DNA of 64,000 bases from Agromyces sp. LHK192 (GTDB lineage Bacteria; Actinomycetota; Actinomycetes; Actinomycetales; Microbacteriaceae), in NCBI RefSeq assembly GCF_004006235.1, contig NZ_CP034753.1, positions 2,356,001-2,420,000 on the forward strand. Direction: 5' to 3'. Under the pieces are notes generated by a model. The model was given only the letters and a program-made list of their open reading frames with translations, made no database searches and was not told where the DNA came from. The position numbers and the translations under genes are program-made. Positions 10,173 to 18,891 of this stretch are shown piece by piece. Position 1 is the first letter of the stretch; each line of letters begins with the position of its first letter.

Positions 10173-11240
10173 GTGAAGATCCATAACGCCTTCCGTGTCG
10201 GATTGGTCGGCACGCTGGGCGTCGGAGCCGGCCTCCTCATCCTCTTCTCGATCGCCAGCCTGTCGACGATCCTCACGTACGTCGGCGCGGCCCTGTTCCT
10301 CGCGTTGGGCCTCGATCCCGCCGTGGGATGGCTCGAACGCCGGGGACTGCCCCGGTGGGCCGCGATACTGATCGTCATCGCCGGCGTCACCGTCGTTCTC
10401 GCAGCCCTCCTGCTCGCCGTGGTGCCGATCATCGTCGACCAGGTCGGCCAGCTGGTCGACGCGCTGCCCGGCCTCGTCGCGAGGTTCGGGAACACCGCGG
10501 AGTTCCTCGACACGCTGCAGGAGGAGTTCCCGCTGCTCGACGTGCAGGCGGTCTACGACTCCGTCTCAGCGGCCGTGCTCGACTTCGTGTCGAACCCCGA
10601 CAAGCTCAGCGACATCGCCGGCGGGGTGTGGCAGGTCGCCTTCGCGATCGGCAGCGGCGTCTTCGCCGCCGTGATCGTCGTGATCCTCACGCTGTACTTC
10701 ACGGCCTCGCTCGGCAGCATGAAGCGGGGTCTGTACGAACTGGTCCCCGCGACCCGGCGCGGGCGCTTCGCCGACCTCACCGAGCAGATCACGCAGTCCG
10801 TCGGCCGGTACGTCATGGGCCAGATCACGCTCGGCGCGATCAACGGCATGGCGAGCTTCATCTTCCTCTCCGTGATCAACGCCCCGTTCCCCGCGGTGCT
10901 GGCGTTCCTCGCGTTCACCCTGTCGCTGATCCCGCTCGTCGGCACCCTGAGTGGATCCGTGATCATCGTGCTCGTCTGCCTGCTCCCCGGCATCGGCTCG
11001 CCGCTGACGGCACTGGTCGCGGCGATCTACTACCTCGTGTACATGCAGGTGGAGGCATACCTCCTCAGTCCCCGCATCATGAATCGCGCCGTGCGGGTGC
11101 CTGCGGCACTCGTCGTCGTCGCCGCCCTCGCGGGCGGCACGCTCCTCGGGATCCTCGGCGCACTGATCGCGATCCCGGTCGCCGCCGCGCTCCTGCTCAT
11201 CACCAAGCAGGTCGTCATCCCCTACCAGAACACGCGGTAG
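10173..11240 (+). CDS. AI-2E family transporter (PerM/TqsA-like permease)
   Basis: 355 residues with about eight hydrophobic helices in the family arrangement: two or three at the N-terminus (VGTLGVGAGLLILFSIASL), a long amphipathic extracytoplasmic region (about 80-145), and a cluster of five helices from about 150 to the end, including TLSLIPLVGTLSGS, the conserved PxVGT-type loop. Members export autoinducer-2, act as Na+/H+ exchangers or are uncharacterised, so the substrate is open. The start is GTG 10173 with GAGGGGG eight bases upstream. The position directly after the DivIVA-type scaffold suggests a shared transcript but does not prove a joint function. Confidence 0.85.
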   Translation: MKIHNAFRVGLVGTLGVGAGLLILFSIASLSTILTYVGAALFLALGLDPAVGWLERRGLPRWAAILIVIAGVTVVLAALLLAVVPIIVDQVGQLVDALPGLVARFGNTAEFLDTLQEEFPLLDVQAVYDSVSAAVLDFVSNPDKLSDIAGGVWQVAFAIGSGVFAAVIVVILTLYFTASLGSMKRGLYELVPATRRGRFADLTEQITQSVGRYVMGQITLGAINGMASFIFLSVINAPFPAVLAFLAFTLSLIPLVGTLSGSVIIVLVCLLPGIGSPLTALVAAIYYLVYMQVEAYLLSPRIMNRAVRVPAALVVVAALAGGTLLGILGALIAIPVAAALLLITKQVVIPYQNTR

Positions 11241-11274
11241 CCGGAGGGGTCGGCCGCCCGCGCTTCGCCGGCAC

Positions 11275-11321
11275 GCGACCGGCCGCAGTCAGGCGACCGG
11301 CCGGCGGTCAGGCGACCGGCC
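11275..11321. repeat. Three copies of GCGACCGGCC at the end of the hydrolase gene
   Basis: GCGACCGGCC at 11275, 11293 and 11312. The last two are part of a 15-base direct repeat 19 bases apart that includes the stop codon context of the hydrolase gene, so one duplication has copied the final codons and stop into the 3' flank. Confidence 0.6.
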
Positions 11322-12039
11322 AGGTGGTCGGCAGCGGCAGCGCGTCGGGGGCGACCAGTCCGACGATCTCGTCCAGCACGCGCCGGGTCTGCTGCTCGCC
11401 GACCCAGAGGTGCTTCGCGTCGTCGACTCCCACGACGCGGATGTTCGGCGCCACGGCGAACTGCGCGGCCGCGGCCGCGGGCTGCAGGAAGTCGTCATGC
11501 TCGGGCACCAGCGCGACCACGGGGACGGATGCCCCGGCCCAGCGGGCGACCTCGTCGGGCGTGGTCCGCCGAAGCGGCGGCGACAGGAGGATGACTCCCG
11601 CGACCTCGTGCTCCAGTCCGTACTTCAGCGCCAACTCGGTGCCGAACGACCATCCGACCAGCCACGGCGCCGGCAGTCCCCGTTCGCGGACGAAGGCCAT
11701 CGCCGCTGCGACATCCGCCCGTTCGGTGACGCCGTCGCCGAACTCGCCGCCGCTCGTCCCCCGTGGTGACGTCGTCCCGCGGGTGTTGAAGCGCAGCACG
11801 GCGAGTCCTGCGAGCGCCGGGAGCCGCGCCGCCGCCTTCCGCAGGATGTGCGAGTCCATGAATCCGCCGTGGGTCGGCAGCGGATGCAGCGTCACGAGCG
11901 TCGCGACCGGCGGACGGTCGACCGGTGTCGCCAACTCGCCGACCAGCGTCAGTCCGTCGTCGGTCCGGAGTTCGATGTCCTCGCGGCTCGCGGGCAGTTC
12001 GACGGCGGCGCGGATCTCGATCGGGGCGGTCTCGCTCAC
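11308..12039 (-). CDS. Alpha/beta hydrolase
   Basis: 243 residues with the alpha/beta hydrolase fold: VTLHPLPTHGGFMDSHIL (oxyanion-hole region), LRFNTRGTTSPRG, the nucleophile elbow GWSFGTELAL, a likely acid in LVPEHDDFLQP and the terminal His in DDAKHLWVGE. The pattern is that of the small dienelactone-hydrolase-like or YqiA-type group; the substrate cannot be read from sequence. No signal peptide. GTG 12039 overlaps the stop of the upstream small gene by GTGA, so the two are coupled. In-frame codons further upstream lie inside that gene and are rejected. Confidence 0.85.
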   Translation of the reverse strand: MSETAPIEIRAAVELPASREDIELRTDDGLTLVGELATPVDRPPVATLVTLHPLPTHGGFMDSHILRKAAARLPALAGLAVLRFNTRGTTSPRGTSGGEFGDGVTERADVAAAMAFVRERGLPAPWLVGWSFGTELALKYGLEHEVAGVILLSPPLRRTTPDEVARWAGASVPVVALVPEHDDFLQPAAAAAQFAVAPNIRVVGVDDAKHLWVGEQQTRRVLDEIVGLVAPDALPLPTTWPVA

Positions 12040-12344
12040 GGGGTGCTCATCCTCCAGCAGTGCGTGTGCCAGTGCCGTCGGGCTGCGAGGTCGGCGGCAT
12101 CGCCCAGCACCCCGTCGGCGCGCCAGGCGACGAGATGCGGCGTGCCCGGTGCGATCTCGACGACGCAGCCCGGGCACGCGTACGCCTTCGCCGCCTGTCG
12201 TTCCGAGACGGGTTGCACGAACCATTCGCGCCCGCCGCGCACCTCGGTGCGTTTCCAACCGGCGGTCAGTCGTTCGACGTCGAGTTCGGGATGCCCGGCA
12301 CGCGCCTTCGCGGCGCGCCCACGATCTCGATTCGACGGTGCCAT
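12036..12344 (-). CDS. Small conserved Cys/His protein, probable zinc-binding
   Basis: 102 residues. The N-terminus is basic (NRDRGRAAKARAG); the C-terminal half holds YACPGCVVEIAPGTPHLV and HWHTHCW, giving two Cys in CPGC plus a His/Cys cluster, a treble-clef or zinc-ribbon-like arrangement. Actinobacterial homologues are often named ATP/GTP-binding protein without support; I see no P-loop. ATG 12344 lies six bases after TAGACT with no Shine-Dalgarno, so a leaderless transcript is likely. It is translationally coupled to the hydrolase. Confidence 0.75.
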   Translation of the reverse strand: MAPSNRDRGRAAKARAGHPELDVERLTAGWKRTEVRGGREWFVQPVSERQAAKAYACPGCVVEIAPGTPHLVAWRADGVLGDAADLAARRHWHTHCWRMSTP

Positions 12345-12350
12345 CGTTCC

Positions 12351-12356
12351 AGTCTA
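12351..12356 (-). promoter_or_regulatory. -10 hexamer, leaderless geometry, small Cys/His gene
   Basis: TAGACT on the minus strand, exactly six bases before the ATG at 12344. No ribosome binding site in between. Confidence 0.45.
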
Positions 12357-12366
12357 GGCGGCGAGA

Positions 12367-13089
12367 TCAGTACCAGCCGACGTCCTGCGAGTGCGCCCAC
12401 GCACCGCAGGGCGTGCCGTACCGACCGGAGACGTACCCGAGGCCCCATTCGATCTGCGTGTTGGCGTTCGTCTCCCAGTCGGCACCGGCGGACGCCATCT
12501 TCGACCCCGGCAGCGCCTGCGGGATGCCGTACGCACCGCTCGACGCGTTGTACGCGTTCACGCGCCAGCCCGACTCCTTCGCCCAGAGGGCGTAGAGGCA
12601 GTCGTACTCCGACGGGCCCCACCCCCGCGCCGCGACCGCGCCAGCCGCGTATGCCTGCGCCGACCCGGGGTCGGGGGTGATCGCCGGGGGCGCCCAACCG
12701 CTGCTCGCGGTGGTGGACACCGGTTCCTCGGGCTTCGCCTCGACGAGGTAGGTCTCTCTCGCGACCGCGAGGTCGTGCGCTCCCCCGACCTCGACGTCCT
12801 GCGCCGCCTCGCCGTCGAAGCGGTCGGCCGCCGTGTAGTCCGCCGACGCCGTGGCGCCCGAGAACGGACCGATGACGTTCACCAGCAGGAAACTCGCGGC
12901 CGCGGCGAACGCGAACACCCCGGTCGCGGCCTGCTTCACCCGGCCCGGACCCCGGCCGGCGGTCGCCGCGACGTCGGATCGAACGGGCTCGGGGACCCGC
13001 ATCGAAGCGGGCCGGACATTGGATCTCCGCATCGGGGGAACGCCGGATCCGACCGCGCCCTGCGCGCCTGAATCCGAATGCCTACCCAC
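12367..13089 (-). CDS. Secreted lytic-transglycosylase-like protein
   Basis: 240 residues. A ~50-residue basic N-terminus precedes one hydrophobic segment (GVFAFAAAASFLLVNVIGPFSG), a long-n-region signal peptide or signal anchor. After a variable linker, the C-terminal domain (about 155-240: YDCLYALWAKESGWRVNAYN, SGAYGIPQALPGSKMA, EWGLGYVSGRYGTPCGAW) is the SLT/lysozyme-like fold common in actinobacterial transglycosylases and Rpf relatives. The Glu of WAKESGW is the candidate catalytic acid. It would cleave peptidoglycan outside the membrane. The start is GTG 13089; a TACACT lies nine bases upstream. Confidence 0.8.
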   Translation of the reverse strand: MGRHSDSGAQGAVGSGVPPMRRSNVRPASMRVPEPVRSDVAATAGRGPGRVKQAATGVFAFAAAASFLLVNVIGPFSGATASADYTAADRFDGEAAQDVEVGGAHDLAVARETYLVEAKPEEPVSTTASSGWAPPAITPDPGSAQAYAAGAVAARGWGPSEYDCLYALWAKESGWRVNAYNASSGAYGIPQALPGSKMASAGADWETNANTQIEWGLGYVSGRYGTPCGAWAHSQDVGWY

Positions 13090-13098
13090 GATGGATCG

Positions 13099-13104
13099 AG
13101 TGTA
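13099..13104 (-). promoter_or_regulatory. Possible -10 hexamer of the transglycosylase-like gene
   Basis: TACACT on the minus strand nine bases before GTG 13089. Compatible with a leader of only a few bases. Weaker than the six-to-seven-base examples elsewhere in the window. Confidence 0.3.
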
Positions 13105-13128
13105 TCGGAGCAGCGGCCCTCGAGGTGC

Positions 13129-13683
13129 TCAGCGCACCGCGAGCATCACGTCGACCACGGCGTCGAGCACGAGATCCACCTGCGACTCGCGATACCCACC
13201 GCGCTGCGAACGGAACGTCACCGTTCGCACGTCATCCACTCCGATCGGCCAGCCGTCCGCGAAGTACCGCGACAGTCGGTCGCCGAAGGCGTCGACGTCC
13301 TTCACGTGGTACCCGAGCACCAGCGGGTTGACCCGCTCGAAACGTTCGCCGTCGGCCCGCGCGAGCCGGTTTGCCACCACCTGCGCGGTGGTGCGCGCCT
13401 CGCGCAGCCAGGCCTCGTCACCGTGCAGGCGCGCGGCGATCTGCCGCTCACGCGCCGCGAAGGCGTCCTCGAGCCGCTCGAGGGCGGCGTCCACGTGCGA
13501 CGTGGAGTAACCGCCCTTCTGCATCCCGAAGGCGGTGAGCCGGATCCGCTCGGCCGTCACGCTCGGGTCGCCGGCCCGCGGCGTGCCGTCGAACGCGCGC
13601 CGCGCGACCTCGAGGAACTCCTCGACCTGGCGGGTGTCGTACCCGAGCTTCGGCGTGCGGGCATGGGGGAAGGTCGACGTCAC
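13129..13683 (-). CDS. Compact protein built from DivIVA-like motifs
   Basis: 184 residues with four related motifs: LGYDTRQVEEFLEVARRAF, GGYSTSHVDAALERLEDAF, LGYHVKDVDAFGDRLSRYF and GGYRESQVDLVLDAVVDVM, each resembling the Gly-Tyr-x5-Val-(D/E) turn and following helix of the DivIVA N-terminal domain. No long coiled coil follows, unlike the gene at 8522. No transmembrane helix. Probably a cell-pole or septum associated accessory factor (inference). The start GTG 13683 (VTSTFPHART) fits how such proteins begin; GTG 13701 adds six residues and is possible. It is the last gene of pyrH-frr-cdsA. Confidence 0.7.
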   Translation of the reverse strand: MTSTFPHARTPKLGYDTRQVEEFLEVARRAFDGTPRAGDPSVTAERIRLTAFGMQKGGYSTSHVDAALERLEDAFAARERQIAARLHGDEAWLREARTTAQVVANRLARADGERFERVNPLVLGYHVKDVDAFGDRLSRYFADGWPIGVDDVRTVTFRSQRGGYRESQVDLVLDAVVDVMLAVR

Positions 13684-13704
13684 CGCTCCAGTATCACCCA
13701 CCCG

Positions 13705-14691
13705 TCAACCGAAGATGCTGAACGCCACGAAGGCCACCGCCGCGGAGGGCAGGATCGAATCGAGCCGGTCGAGGAATCCGCCGTGCCCCGGCAGCCACGA
13801 GCTCATGTCCTTGATGCCGAGATCGCGCTTGATGAGCGACTCGATCAGGTCGCCGATCGTCGCCGATGCGAGGATCGCGGCGCCGAAGAGCAACCCGAAC
13901 CACCACGGCTGATCCAGCATGAAGAGCGCGAGGAGCACGCCCGCCACGAGGCTGGTGCCCGCAGCGCCCGCGAATCCCTCCCACGTCTTCTTGGGGCTGA
14001 TGACCGGCGCCATCGGATGCTTCCCGAACATGAGCCCGAACGCATAGGCGCCGGTGTCGGCCGCGACCGCGGTCACGATGAAGGCGAGCGTCCACCACTC
14101 CCCGCCGTCGGCGGCCGTCAGGACCACGGTGAACGTCGCGAGAAAGGTGACGTACCCCTGCACGAACGCGCCGGCCGCGAGGTCGAGACCGAGTCCCCGG
14201 CCCGGCTGACGTGCATCGCGATGCCGGCCGGACGAGGCGAGCCGCCAGAGCGTGACGAGCACGATGCCGCCCAGCACGGCGATCACCTGCCCGGCGGCGC
14301 CGAAGAAGTACGACACCGGCACCGCGATCACGGCTGCCGCGACCGACGGCACGATCGGGACGCGGATGTCGCCCTTCCGCAGCGCCTGCACGAGCTCGCC
14401 GGTCGCGAACGCCGCGACCACGACGGCGAACAGCATGAAGAGCTGCTTCACCACGAGCAGGCTGAGCAGCAGCGCCGCGCCGAACGCCACGCCGATGAGG
14501 ATCGCGAGGATCAGGTTGCGTCCCGTGCGGGCCTTGATCTTCTCCTGCGCCTGATCGAACTGGGCACGACCGGCCTCGAACTGACGCTCGAGATCTGCCT
14601 TGCGCGCGTTCACCTGCGCGCGGAACTCCTCGCGGGTACTCCGGTCATGATCGCCGGCGTCCGTCCGCTCCCCCTCAGGGACGCCTGTCAT
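13705..14691 (-). CDS. cdsA: Phosphatidate cytidylyltransferase
   Basis: Makes CDP-diacylglycerol from phosphatidate and CTP, the precursor of all phospholipids. 328 residues: a charged ~55-residue N-terminal extension with coiled-coil character (EEFRAQVNARKADLERQFEAG), then about eight transmembrane helices. The family signature is present near the end as LIESLIKRDLGIKDMSSWLP followed by GHGGFLDRLDS, with the metal-binding Asp residues. The N-terminal extension is longer than in E. coli CdsA but usual in actinobacteria. It sits after frr, the order pyrH-frr-cdsA seen in many bacteria. Confidence 0.95.
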   Translation of the reverse strand: MTGVPEGERTDAGDHDRSTREEFRAQVNARKADLERQFEAGRAQFDQAQEKIKARTGRNLILAILIGVAFGAALLLSLLVVKQLFMLFAVVVAAFATGELVQALRKGDIRVPIVPSVAAAVIAVPVSYFFGAAGQVIAVLGGIVLVTLWRLASSGRHRDARQPGRGLGLDLAAGAFVQGYVTFLATFTVVLTAADGGEWWTLAFIVTAVAADTGAYAFGLMFGKHPMAPVISPKKTWEGFAGAAGTSLVAGVLLALFMLDQPWWFGLLFGAAILASATIGDLIESLIKRDLGIKDMSSWLPGHGGFLDRLDSILPSAAVAFVAFSIFG

Positions 14692-14712
14692 CTTCAGCCT
14701 CGGACTCCCCGG

Positions 14713-15267
14713 TCAGACCTCGAGGAGCTCGGCTTCCTTGCGCTTGAGCGCCTCGTCGATCTGGTCGACATGGGACTTCGTGACCTGCTCGAGCTCCTTC
14801 TCGCCCCGCGCCACCTCGTCGTCGCCGACCTCGCCCTTGAGCGCGTCGAGGTCGTCCTTCGCCTTGCGACGGATGTTGCGGACGGACACCCGGGCGTCCT
14901 CGGCCTTGCCGCGGACGAGCTTGACGAACTCCTTGCGGCGCTCCTCGGTCAGCTCGGGCAGCGTCACGCGGATGATGTTGCCGTCGTTCGTCGGGTTCGC
15001 ACCGAGGTTCGGGGTGTCGCGGATCGCCTGCTCGATGTCCTTGAGCGCGGACTTGTCATAGGGCGTGACGACCAGGGTGCGCGCCTCGGGGTTGTTCAAC
15101 GAGGCGAGCTGCGCCAGCGGCGTCGGGGTGCCGTAGTAACTCACCATGATCTTCTGGAAGAGCTGGGGGTTGGCGCGCCCGGTCCGCACGGTCGCGAAGT
15201 CGTCCTTCGCGACCTCGACGGCCTTCTGCATGCGGGCGGTGGCGTCAGACAGTACATCCGCGATCAC
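14713..15267 (-). CDS. frr: Ribosome recycling factor
   Basis: 184 residues, standard RRF length. It splits post-termination ribosomes together with EF-G. Recognisable blocks: [59 protein letters not shown] and the C-terminal helix [23 protein letters not shown] 15267 has AGGAG at about seven bases. It lies 32 bases downstream of pyrH in the same direction. Confidence 0.97.
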   Translation of the reverse strand: MIADVLSDATARMQKAVEVAKDDFATVRTGRANPQLFQKIMVSYYGTPTPLAQLASLNNPEARTLVVTPYDKSALKDIEQAIRDTPNLGANPTNDGNIIRVTLPELTEERRKEFVKLVRGKAEDARVSVRNIRRKAKDDLDALKGEVGDDEVARGEKELEQVTKSHVDQIDEALKRKEAELLEV

Positions 15268-15299
15268 GGGAGCTCCTTCTCTTCGCTGCTCGGGACAGT

Positions 15300-16031
15300 C
15301 TATCGACCGGCCGGTGCCGTGCCGTTCGACACGATGGTGCCGAGGTCCGCGCCGAGGATGGCGGCGGTCACGTTCCCGGCCGGCTCCATGCCGAAGACCT
15401 GCATCGGCATGCCGTTGTCCATGCAGAGGCTGAACGCGGTCGAGTCGACGACCTTCAGCCCCTTCTGGAGCGCCTCCTGGTAGCTGATGCGGTCGATCTT
15501 CGTCGCATCGGGATTCGTGCGCGGGTCGTCCGAGTAGACGGCGTCGACGCCGTTCTTCGCGACGAGCACGATGTCGGCGTCGATCTCGAGCGCCCGCTGC
15601 GCGGCGACCGTGTCGGTCGAGAAGTACGGCAGGCCGGCACCAGCGCCGAAGATCACCACGCGGCCCTTCTCGAGGTGCCGCTCGGCGCGGCGCGGGATGT
15701 ACGGCTCGGCGACCTGCGTCATCGAGATCGCGGACTGCACGCGCGTCTCGGCCCCCGCCTGCTCGAGGAAGTCTTGGAGCGCGAGCGAGTTCATCACCGT
15801 CCCCAGCATGCCCATGTAGTCGGCGCGACCGCGGTCCATGCCGCGCTGGCTCAGCTCGGCACCTCGGAAGAAATTGCCGCCGCCGACGACGATGGCCACC
15901 TCGACCGTGCGGGCCGCGTCGGCGATCTCCCGGGCGAGGGACGAGACGACGTCGGGGTTGACGCCGAGGGCTCCCCCGCCGAAGGCCTCACCCGAGAGCT
16001 TCAGCATCACTCTCCGCCTGCGTTCGGTCAT
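15300..16031 (-). CDS. pyrH: UMP kinase
   Basis: Phosphorylates UMP to UDP in pyrimidine nucleotide synthesis. 243 residues, amino-acid-kinase fold: [13 protein letters not shown] at the N-terminus, [28 protein letters not shown] and [19 protein letters not shown] 16031 ([10 protein letters not shown]) is preceded by GAAGGGA at about nine bases; the long in-frame extension upstream is not supported. It is the first gene after the rpsB-tsf terminators and so probably heads a separate transcript with frr and cdsA. Confidence 0.97.
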   Translation of the reverse strand: MTERRRRVMLKLSGEAFGGGALGVNPDVVSSLAREIADAARTVEVAIVVGGGNFFRGAELSQRGMDRGRADYMGMLGTVMNSLALQDFLEQAGAETRVQSAISMTQVAEPYIPRRAERHLEKGRVVIFGAGAGLPYFSTDTVAAQRALEIDADIVLVAKNGVDAVYSDDPRTNPDATKIDRISYQEALQKGLKVVDSTAFSLCMDNGMPMQVFGMEPAGNVTAAILGADLGTIVSNGTAPAGR

Positions 16032-16101
16032 ATCCACAGTCCCTTCGATCCCGGGTACAAAACTAGTGCGCGTCGGCTCGGTGCGAGCCGAGCGACGCGG
16101 A

Positions 16102-16125
16102 CGGATGTCTCGCCAGAGGCATCCG
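16102..16125 (-). terminator. Hairpin downstream of tsf built on GGATG/CATCC
   Basis: A 10-bp stem with one T-G wobble pairs 16102-16111 with 16116-16125 around a four-base loop. It is the second of two hairpins after tsf and contains a GGCATCC word. Confidence 0.5.
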
Positions 16126-16135
16126 CACACACGAA

Positions 16136-16167
16136 GGGAGTCCGGATCGAAACCGATCCGGACTCCC
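16136..16167 (-). terminator. Strong terminator of rpsB-tsf
   Basis: A perfect 14-bp stem pairs 16136-16149 with 16154-16167 around the loop AAAC, 11 bases after the tsf stop in the direction of transcription. No T-tract. It separates rpsB-tsf from pyrH-frr-cdsA. Confidence 0.75.
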
Positions 16168-16178
16168 TCGCGATGGTG

Positions 16179-17009
16179 TTACGCGCCGACCTTGAAGCGA
16201 GCGAAGTCGCTCACCGTCAGGCCCGCATCCTGAAGGACCTTGCTGACGGACAGCTTGTTGTCCTTCGCGTAGTCCTGCTCGAGCAGCGAGACCTGCTTGA
16301 AGAAGGCGCCGAGGCGACCCTCGACGATCTTCGGGAGGGCGGCCTCGGGCTTGCCCTCCTCGCGGGTGATCTGCTCGACGAGCGCACGCTCCTTCTCGAC
16401 GGCCTCGGCCGGGACGTCCTCACGGGTGAGGTACTCGGGCGCGGCGAACGAGATGTGCTGCGCGATCGAGCGAGCCGTCTCGGCGTCGTCACCCGCGTAG
16501 CCCACGACCACGCCGACCTGCGGGGGCAGGTCCTTCGAGGTCTTGTGCAGGTAGATCGAGAAGTGCTCGCCGGTGACGAGACGGACGCGGCGCAGTTCGA
16601 CCTTCTCGCCGAGGATCGCGGCGTCCTCGCTGATCACGTCGGCGACGGTCTTGCCCTCTGCCGGTGCGGCAAGGGCCGCCTCGACGGTCTCGGCGCGCGA
16701 CGCGGCGACAGCGGCGAGCACGCGGTCCGCGAGGCCGACGAACTTGTCGCCCTTGGCGACGAAGTCGGTCTCGCAGGCGAGCTCGATGAGCGTGGCGGTG
16801 CCGTCGCCGTTGTCGGCGGCGGCGACGAGGCCCTCGGAGGTGGAGCGGTCGGCACGCTTCGCGTTACCCTTCGCGCCCTTGAGCCGGAGGATCTCGGTCG
16901 CCTTCTCGATGTCGCCGTCGGCCTCGACGAGCGCGTTCTTGGTGTCGGTCATGCCGGTACCGAGCTGCTCGCGAAGCGCCTTGATGTCGGCGATGCTGAC
17001 GTTGGCCAT
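16179..17009 (-). CDS. tsf: Elongation factor Ts
   Basis: 276 residues. Nucleotide exchange factor for EF-Tu. The N-terminal UBA-like helix region ALREQLGTGMTDTKNALVEA and the TDFVAKGDKFVGLADRVL core are unmistakable, as is LLEQDYAKDNKLSVSKVLQD near the end. It follows rpsB by 48 bases in the conserved rpsB-tsf operon and is closed by two hairpins. Confidence 0.98.
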   Translation of the reverse strand: MANVSIADIKALREQLGTGMTDTKNALVEADGDIEKATEILRLKGAKGNAKRADRSTSEGLVAAADNGDGTATLIELACETDFVAKGDKFVGLADRVLAAVAASRAETVEAALAAPAEGKTVADVISEDAAILGEKVELRRVRLVTGEHFSIYLHKTSKDLPPQVGVVVGYAGDDAETARSIAQHISFAAPEYLTREDVPAEAVEKERALVEQITREEGKPEAALPKIVEGRLGAFFKQVSLLEQDYAKDNKLSVSKVLQDAGLTVSDFARFKVGA

Positions 17010-17057
17010 GTGGAATGGACTCCCTGTCGTGTTCGGGGTGACGGAACGGGTTGCGGC

Positions 17058-17996
17058 TTACTCGGCCTTGGCGGCCTCGTCGGCCGCCTCGGCGCCGGCC
17101 TCGTCTGCAGCCGACTCGGTCGCGGCGACCTCGGTCGCTGCCGCGTCGACGACCTCGGCGGCCTCGGCCTTGGCCTCGGCCTCGGTCTCGGCGACCTTCT
17201 CGGTCTCGGCCGAAGCCTGCTCCGGCGTGGTCGCGCTGCCGGCCTGGAGGAGCTCCTGCTCCCACTCGGCGAGCGGCTCGGCGGCCTCGTCGCCCTCTTC
17301 GGGCTTCTGGTGGCGCTGGATGAGGCCCTCGGCCGCAGCGTCGGCGATGATGCGCGTGAGCAGGCTCACCGAGCGGATCGCGTCGTCGTTGCCCGGGATC
17401 GGGTACTGGACCTCGTCGGGGTCGCAGTTGGTGTCGAGGATGCCGATGACGGGGATGCCGAGCTTCTTGGCCTCGTCGATCGCGAGGTGCTCCTTCTTGG
17501 TGTCCACGACCCAGAGCGCCGACGGCGTCTTCGAGAGGTTGCGGATGCCGCCGAGCGACTTGTGCAGCTTGTCGAGCTCGCGCTTCTTGAGGAGGAGCTC
17601 CTTCTTGGTGAAGCCCGAGGTGGTGCCCTCGTAGTCGAGCTCCTCGAGCTCCTTCATGCGGGCGAGGCGCTTCGACACCGTCGAGAAGTTGGTGAGGAGG
17701 CCGCCGAGCCAGCGCTGGTTCACGTAGGGCTGGCCGACGCGGGTCGCCTGCTCGGCGATGGACTCCTGCGCCTGCTTCTTGGTGCCGACGAAGAGGATCG
17801 TGCCGCCGTGGGCGACCGTCTCCTTGACGAAGTCGTACGCCTTGTCGATGTAGGCGAGCGACTGCTGGAGGTCGATGATGTAGATGCCCGAGCGCTCGGT
17901 GAAGATGAAGCGCTTCATCTTCGGGTTCCAGCGGCGGGTCTGGTGCCCGAAGTGCACGCCGCTGTCGAGCAGCTGGCGGATGGTGACGACGGCCAT
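17058..17996 (-). CDS. rpsB: 30S ribosomal protein S2
   Basis: 312 residues. The core ([20 protein letters not shown] ... [12 protein letters not shown] equivalent) is typical S2; the last ~60 residues are an Ala/Glu-rich low-complexity acidic tail, as in many actinobacterial S2 proteins. ATG 17996 has AAGGAG at about eight bases; the open frame upstream to 18125 is not coding. A TAGCAT on the minus strand near 18160 may be the -10 but has no good -35. Confidence 0.97.
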   Translation of the reverse strand: MAVVTIRQLLDSGVHFGHQTRRWNPKMKRFIFTERSGIYIIDLQQSLAYIDKAYDFVKETVAHGGTILFVGTKKQAQESIAEQATRVGQPYVNQRWLGGLLTNFSTVSKRLARMKELEELDYEGTTSGFTKKELLLKKRELDKLHKSLGGIRNLSKTPSALWVVDTKKEHLAIDEAKKLGIPVIGILDTNCDPDEVQYPIPGNDDAIRSVSLLTRIIADAAAEGLIQRHQKPEEGDEAAEPLAEWEQELLQAGSATTPEQASAETEKVAETEAEAKAEAAEVVDAAATEVAATESAADEAGAEAADEAAKAE

Positions 17997-18264
17997 GAGC
18001 CGTTCTCCTTCTGTTCTCAGTTGACGCTTGCGACCGGCGGTCGAAGCCCTGGTGCCCGGCACGGCTCCGCCCGAACCGACGAGGTCGCCGGTCGGGACTG
18101 AGTGGATTCGTGGCCGAATGGGCACGCGGAGTCACCTCGCATGGCGAGGCGCAAGGATCATGCTATCACGGGCACCTCTCCTCCCCAGCCGCTCCGCGCG
18201 TCCACGGCGCCCTGTTGTCACGCGCTTCGCGCACCTCGCGGCCCCGCCTCGCCAGGCTTCGGGA

Positions 18265-18891
18265 ATGGACGATCGATGGATGCCCCTCCGCCCCCGGTTC
18301 GCGGCACTGTTCCGGTTCGCGGCACTGTTCCGGTTCGCGGCACTGTTCCGGTTCGCAGGCGGCTCCCGCAGACGCGTCGCCGCGGCGTTGCTCACCGGCA
18401 CCGTGCTGCTGGGCGCATCGACCGGCGCGGCGCCGGCGGCTGGACGGCCGGCACCGGGCCCGGGAGTCCCCGACGCGGCGGCCGGGACCTGGCGGTGGCC
18501 GGTCGCGCCGCCGATCCGCGTGGTCGCGCCGTACCGCCAGCCTGCGACCGAGTACTCGGCAGGGCATCGCGGCATCGACCTCGCGGCTGAGCCGGGTACA
18601 CCGGTGCTGGCGCCCGACGCGGGCGTGGTGCACTTCGCGGGCCCGGTCGGCGGGAGGCCTGTGCTGTCGATCGACCACGGCGACGGCGTGCTCAGTTCCA
18701 TCGAACCGGTCCTGGCCTGGGTCGACGCCGGCAACCGCGTCGTACGGGGCGAGGAGATCGGCGTCGTCGACGCCGGCGGGCACTGCGACGGCAGCTGCGT
18801 GCACTTCGGCGTGCGGATCGACGGCGCCTACGTCTCGCCGTTCCTGTTCCTCGGGGGCGTGCCCCGAGCGGTGCTGCTCCCGCTGCGCTGA
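18265..18891 (+). CDS. Secreted M23-family (LytM-like) peptidase
   Basis: 208 residues. The N-terminal region has three in-frame RFAALF repeats, then a twin-arginine-like basic stretch (GGSRRRVAAALLTGTVLLGA) serving as signal peptide or anchor. The C-terminal M23 domain holds GHRGIDLA (His and Asp of the zinc site) and CVHFGVR (third ligand). Residues between, PVLAPDAGVVHFAGPVGG, form the lysostaphin-like beta-sheet. The two Cys in HCDGSC may form a disulfide, consistent with export. It probably cleaves peptide cross-links of peptidoglycan. The start is uncertain: ATG 18265 or 18280, both lacking a strong Shine-Dalgarno. Confidence 0.8.
   Translation: MDDRWMPLRPRFAALFRFAALFRFAALFRFAGGSRRRVAAALLTGTVLLGASTGAAPAAGRPAPGPGVPDAAAGTWRWPVAPPIRVVAPYRQPATEYSAGHRGIDLAAEPGTPVLAPDAGVVHFAGPVGGRPVLSIDHGDGVLSSIEPVLAWVDAGNRVVRGEEIGVVDAGGHCDGSCVHFGVRIDGAYVSPFLFLGGVPRAVLLPLR
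18296..18356 (+). repeat. 18-bp tandem repeat, 3.4 copies, in frame
   Basis: The unit GGTTCGCGGCACTGTTCC repeats at 18296, 18314 and 18332 without mismatch and continues for seven bases. The length is a multiple of three, so copy-number change would add or remove six residues (RFAALF) before the signal sequence. Confidence 0.9.

Noticed and set aside
8335..10513. Long in-frame N-terminal extension of the envelope protein
   Set aside because: It would run antisense through the DivIVA-type coiled coil; GTG 8335 has its own GGAGG site and a transmembrane start.
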